Part shown: positions 61,894-64,000 of the stretch, piece by piece
Numbering within the stretch: the stretch's first letter is position 1
Layout: each line of letters starts with the position of its first letter
From: Rhodopseudomonas palustris HaA2
Lineage (GTDB): Bacteria > Pseudomonadota > Alphaproteobacteria > Rhizobiales > Xanthobacteraceae
Direction: 5' to 3'
DNA length: 64,000 bases
NCBI RefSeq assembly: GCF_000013365.1
Contig: NC_007778.1
Coordinates: 2,294,001-2,358,000 of the forward strand
Program-made: the position numbers and the translations under genes
The notes under the pieces: model-generated
Told to the model about the DNA's origin: nothing
Database searches by the model: none
Seen by the model: the letters and a program-made list of their open reading frames with translations, nothing else

Positions 61894-63686
61894 CCGGCGC
61901 CGCGCGCGCGCCGCTGCGGGTGGCGCTGGTCGGGCCGCGCGAACAGCCCTTCGCCGGCGATCCCGATCGCGAGCATCGCGAGACGATGCTGCGCAGCTAC
62001 GCGGAGATCTGCGACAGCGTCGCCACCTTCGGCTCGGACTTCACGCTGTCGCGCGAATTTCTCGGCATCGAATATCTCGCGGCGACGCTGCGGCGCGACG
62101 GCCGCATCGTCCGCGTGCTGTCCGCCGCCAATGAGGGGCTGGACGACGATGCGCTGCTCGCCGAACTACTGGCCTTCGCGCCGCGCATCGTCGGCCTCTC
62201 GGTGCTGTACGATCTGCAACTCGGCAATGCGCTGGTGCTGGCGCGGCGGCTGAAGGCGGCGCGGCCCGGTCTTGCCATCGTGTTGGGCGGTCCGCTCGCC
62301 ACCGCGCTGTCGCAGGAACTGCTCGGCACCTTCGCCTTCGTGGACTACGTCGTCGAAGGCGAGGGCGAGGCGGCGTTGAGCCGGCTCGCTGATGCGATCG
62401 AACGCGGCGAGGCGCCGAGCGACGTGCCGGCGCTGGCGCATCGCGGCCCGGGCGGCATCGTCCGCAATCCGCGCGGCGCGCCGCTCGATCTCGACCGCCT
62501 GCCGCATCCGGCGCGCGACGGCCTCGCGTCGATCCGCGCCCGCGGCCTGCCGGCGCCGAGCGCCTATCTCACCACCTCGCGCGGCTGCAAGGCGTTCTGC
62601 ACCTTCTGCACTGTGCCGGGCAGCGTGCGGAGCCTGAAGAGCGGCGTCTACCGGATGCGCGATCCGGTCGACGTGGTCGACGAGATCGAAGAGTTGGTGC
62701 GCGATCACGGCGTCAGCCGCTTCTACATGGCCGACGACAATTTCCTCGGCTATGGCGAGGACAGCAACGCGCGGATGCATCGCTTCGCCGACGAGATCCT
62801 GCGCCGCCGGCTCGCGATCCATTTCCACGCCGAATGCCGCGTCGACTCGCTGATCCCGGAGACTCTGGTCAGACTGCGCGCCGCCGGCTTCGACCAGATC
62901 CTGTTCGGCCTGGAATCCGGCTCGGCGCGGACGCTGAAGCGCTGGGCCAAAGGCCAGACGGTGGCGCAGAACGAGGCCGCGATCGCGCTGGCGCGGCGGT
63001 TGCGCATCGAGATGATGCCGAGCCTGATCCTGCTCGACTGGGAGTCCGACCTCTCCGAGATCGAAGAGACGATCGGCTTCATCGAGCGCAACCAATTGTG
63101 GCGCAGCGGCCAGCCGCTGTGGCTGGTCAACAAGCTCAAGGTCCATTGCGGCACCGCCGCCGCGCGCCGCTACGACAGCGTGCACGGCCGGCCGACGCCG
63201 CCCGCGGTCGGCTATTCCGACGCCGATATTCATCGTTGGTGCGAGACCGTGACCTATCAGCACGTCGGCATCGACGATGTCTATGTCGCGGCGTTCTGGC
63301 GCGCGCTCAACGCCGCCGCCAATCGCTGGTCGGTGCTGATCGACGAGGTGCTGCCGCCGTTTCTGAAGAGCCTGCGCAGCGAGGCGCGCCGCGGCGACCG
63401 GACCGATCGCCTCGAACTGGTGCGCCGGCTCGCCGCGTTCCGCCGCTCGATCGGGGCGTCGCTCGCCGCGCTGATGCGGCTGCTGATCGATCAGGCGATC
63501 GCGATGCAGCAGGCGCGCGCGCCGCAGCCGGATCTGCGCGGGCTCGCGCTGGCTCATGTCGAGGCGCAGGAGCGCCGCTTCTTTCCGGAGGGTCTGCATG
63601 TGGCCTTGCAGGATACCGGCCGCCGCCGCGCCGTTGCTGGTCATGCCATCGGCGCGCGGCTGGGCGAGATCGTTTCGACCGCGTGA
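61890..63686 (+). CDS. Cobalamin-binding-domain radical SAM enzyme (class B type)
   Basis: The 598-residue protein has an N-terminal B12-binding-like Rossmann domain (~15-165; IVGLSVLYDLQLGNALVLARRLKAARPGLAIVLGGPLATAL) lacking an obvious DxHxxG cobalamin histidine motif, as in many class B enzymes. The radical SAM barrel follows, with CKAFCTFC (Cys233, Cys237, Cys240), FYMADDNFLGYGEDS and ILFGLESGSARTLKRWAKGQT. A ~150-residue helical C-terminus is unusual. Relatives methylate unactivated carbons or carry out ring rearrangements. It is coupled to both the ACP and the glycosyltransferase genes, so its substrate may be carrier-bound. Confidence 0.9.
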   Translation: MTGAARAPLRVALVGPREQPFAGDPDREHRETMLRSYAEICDSVATFGSDFTLSREFLGIEYLAATLRRDGRIVRVLSAANEGLDDDALLAELLAFAPRIVGLSVLYDLQLGNALVLARRLKAARPGLAIVLGGPLATALSQELLGTFAFVDYVVEGEGEAALSRLADAIERGEAPSDVPALAHRGPGGIVRNPRGAPLDLDRLPHPARDGLASIRARGLPAPSAYLTTSRGCKAFCTFCTVPGSVRSLKSGVYRMRDPVDVVDEIEELVRDHGVSRFYMADDNFLGYGEDSNARMHRFADEILRRRLAIHFHAECRVDSLIPETLVRLRAAGFDQILFGLESGSARTLKRWAKGQTVAQNEAAIALARRLRIEMMPSLILLDWESDLSEIEETIGFIERNQLWRSGQPLWLVNKLKVHCGTAAARRYDSVHGRPTPPAVGYSDADIHRWCETVTYQHVGIDDVYVAAFWRALNAAANRWSVLIDEVLPPFLKSLRSEARRGDRTDRLELVRRLAAFRRSIGASLAALMRLLIDQAIAMQQARAPQPDLRGLALAHVEAQERRFFPEGLHVALQDTGRRRAVAGHAIGARLGEIVSTA

Positions 63687-64000
63687 TGGCGATGTCGCAG
63701 CCGCCGGCGATCTCGATCATCATCCCGACCCGCGACAAGCCGGAGCGGTTGGTGCTGATGCTGTATGCACTGCTGTGCCAGCGCAGCGGCAATGCACGCC
63801 GCATCGAGACCATCCTGGTCGATGACGGCAGCGCCGCGCCGATCGAACCCTTGCTGGCGCCGCTGCGCGCGCAGGGTCTCGAGGTCGAATTGATCCGGAC
63901 CGCAGGCATCGGCCAGGCGGCGGCGCGCAATCGCGGCGCGGCGGCGGCGCGCGGCGAGTTGCTGCTGTTCGTCGACGACGACGTGCTGCTGTCGCCGGAC
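63686..64000 (+). CDS. Family 2 glycosyltransferase, cut by the window end
   Basis: The visible 105 residues start at the TGATG overlap with the radical SAM gene. They show a GT-A fold: AISIIIPTRDKPERLVLMLYALLCQ, ETILVDDGSAAPIEPLL, GQAAARNRGAAAARGELLLFVDDDVLLSPD, the last containing the DxD-type metal motif. It would transfer a nucleotide-activated sugar, possibly the aminosugar made by the preceding genes. The rest lies beyond base 64000. Confidence 0.88.
   Translation, partial: MAMSQPPAISIIIPTRDKPERLVLMLYALLCQRSGNARRIETILVDDGSAAPIEPLLAPLRAQGLEVELIRTAGIGQAAARNRGAAAARGELLLFVDDDVLLSPD

Larger units (their letters stand above)
50378..64000 (+). other. Uncharacterised biosynthetic gene cluster (continues past the window)
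   Basis: Thirteen plus-strand genes, from the desaturase on nearly all joined by 1-13-base stop/start overlaps, encode a mixed set of tailoring enzymes around an ACP and a stand-alone AMP ligase. Four consecutive genes (HAD phosphatase, Gfo/Idh dehydrogenase, ROK kinase, AHBA-synthase-like aminotransferase) correspond to RifM, RifL, RifN and RifK of kanosamine/AHBA biosynthesis. Two radical SAM enzymes, a PIG-L deacetylase, an asparagine synthetase and a glycosyltransferase follow or precede. One gene inside is on the opposite strand. No PKS or NRPS module is visible. Confidence 0.75.

Overview
The window reads as chromosomal DNA of a Rhodopseudomonas/Bradyrhizobium-type alphaproteobacterium. 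The evidence is high GC with GC-rich third positions, a circularly permuted two-piece tmRNA whose tag reads ANDNYAPVAQAA, an SspB-alpha/ssrA/fumC/DUF4169 neighbourhood, and dispersed palindromic repeats of the type common in that family. The species assignment is inference. No rRNA, tRNA or CRISPR array was found.

Layout. 0-15 kb holds mostly housekeeping and envelope genes: a spermidine-synthase-like membrane protein cut by the window start, an L,D-transpeptidase, a two-gene ABC exporter, a HicB-HicA-HicB cluster, a UvrD-type helicase carrying a palindromic-repeat insertion inside its coding frame, a DUF1328 protein, a thioesterase, a D-lactate-dehydrogenase-like flavoprotein and a large AsmA protein. 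15-18.7 kb holds an RHH protein, DUF4169, fumC, sspB, ssrA and a decayed chromate transporter. 18.7-28.5 kb holds a TctBAC tricarboxylate transporter, thyA-folA, hflK-hflC-DUF2065-degP and rsmJ. 28.5-31 kb pairs a branched-chain polyamine synthase (BpsA) divergently with an unusual SpeD homologue.

31-40 kb is an amide-use locus. An AraC regulator and a three-copy 15-bp iteron lie before a complete HAAT-type ABC transporter, followed by an N,N-dimethylformamidase-type large subunit. The second permease is fused in frame to a small helical module that is probably the dimethylformamidase small subunit. 40-45.7 kb is a cyanate locus: a PAS/sigma54 activator diverges from a substrate-binding protein, permease, ATPase and cyanase, with a good -24/-12 promoter and paired upstream palindromes between them.

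45.7-50.2 kb is a variable region with a family III CoA-transferase, repeat elements, a nitrilase remnant, two unrecognised genes in an AT-richer island, and an HTH protein.

50.3 kb to the window end is the most striking part. It is a tightly overlapping operon that looks like an uncharacterised natural-product pathway: small peptide, desaturase, asparagine synthetase, HAD phosphatase, Gfo/Idh dehydrogenase, ROK kinase, AHBA-synthase-like DegT aminotransferase, stand-alone AMP ligase, PIG-L deacetylase, radical SAM enzyme, ACP, B12-binding radical SAM enzyme and a truncated glycosyltransferase. The dehydrogenase, aminotransferase, phosphatase and kinase quartet matches the RifL/K/M/N set that makes kanosamine 6-phosphate in the aminoshikimate pathway. 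The rest of the gene set resembles no pathway I can name. The cluster continues past the right edge.
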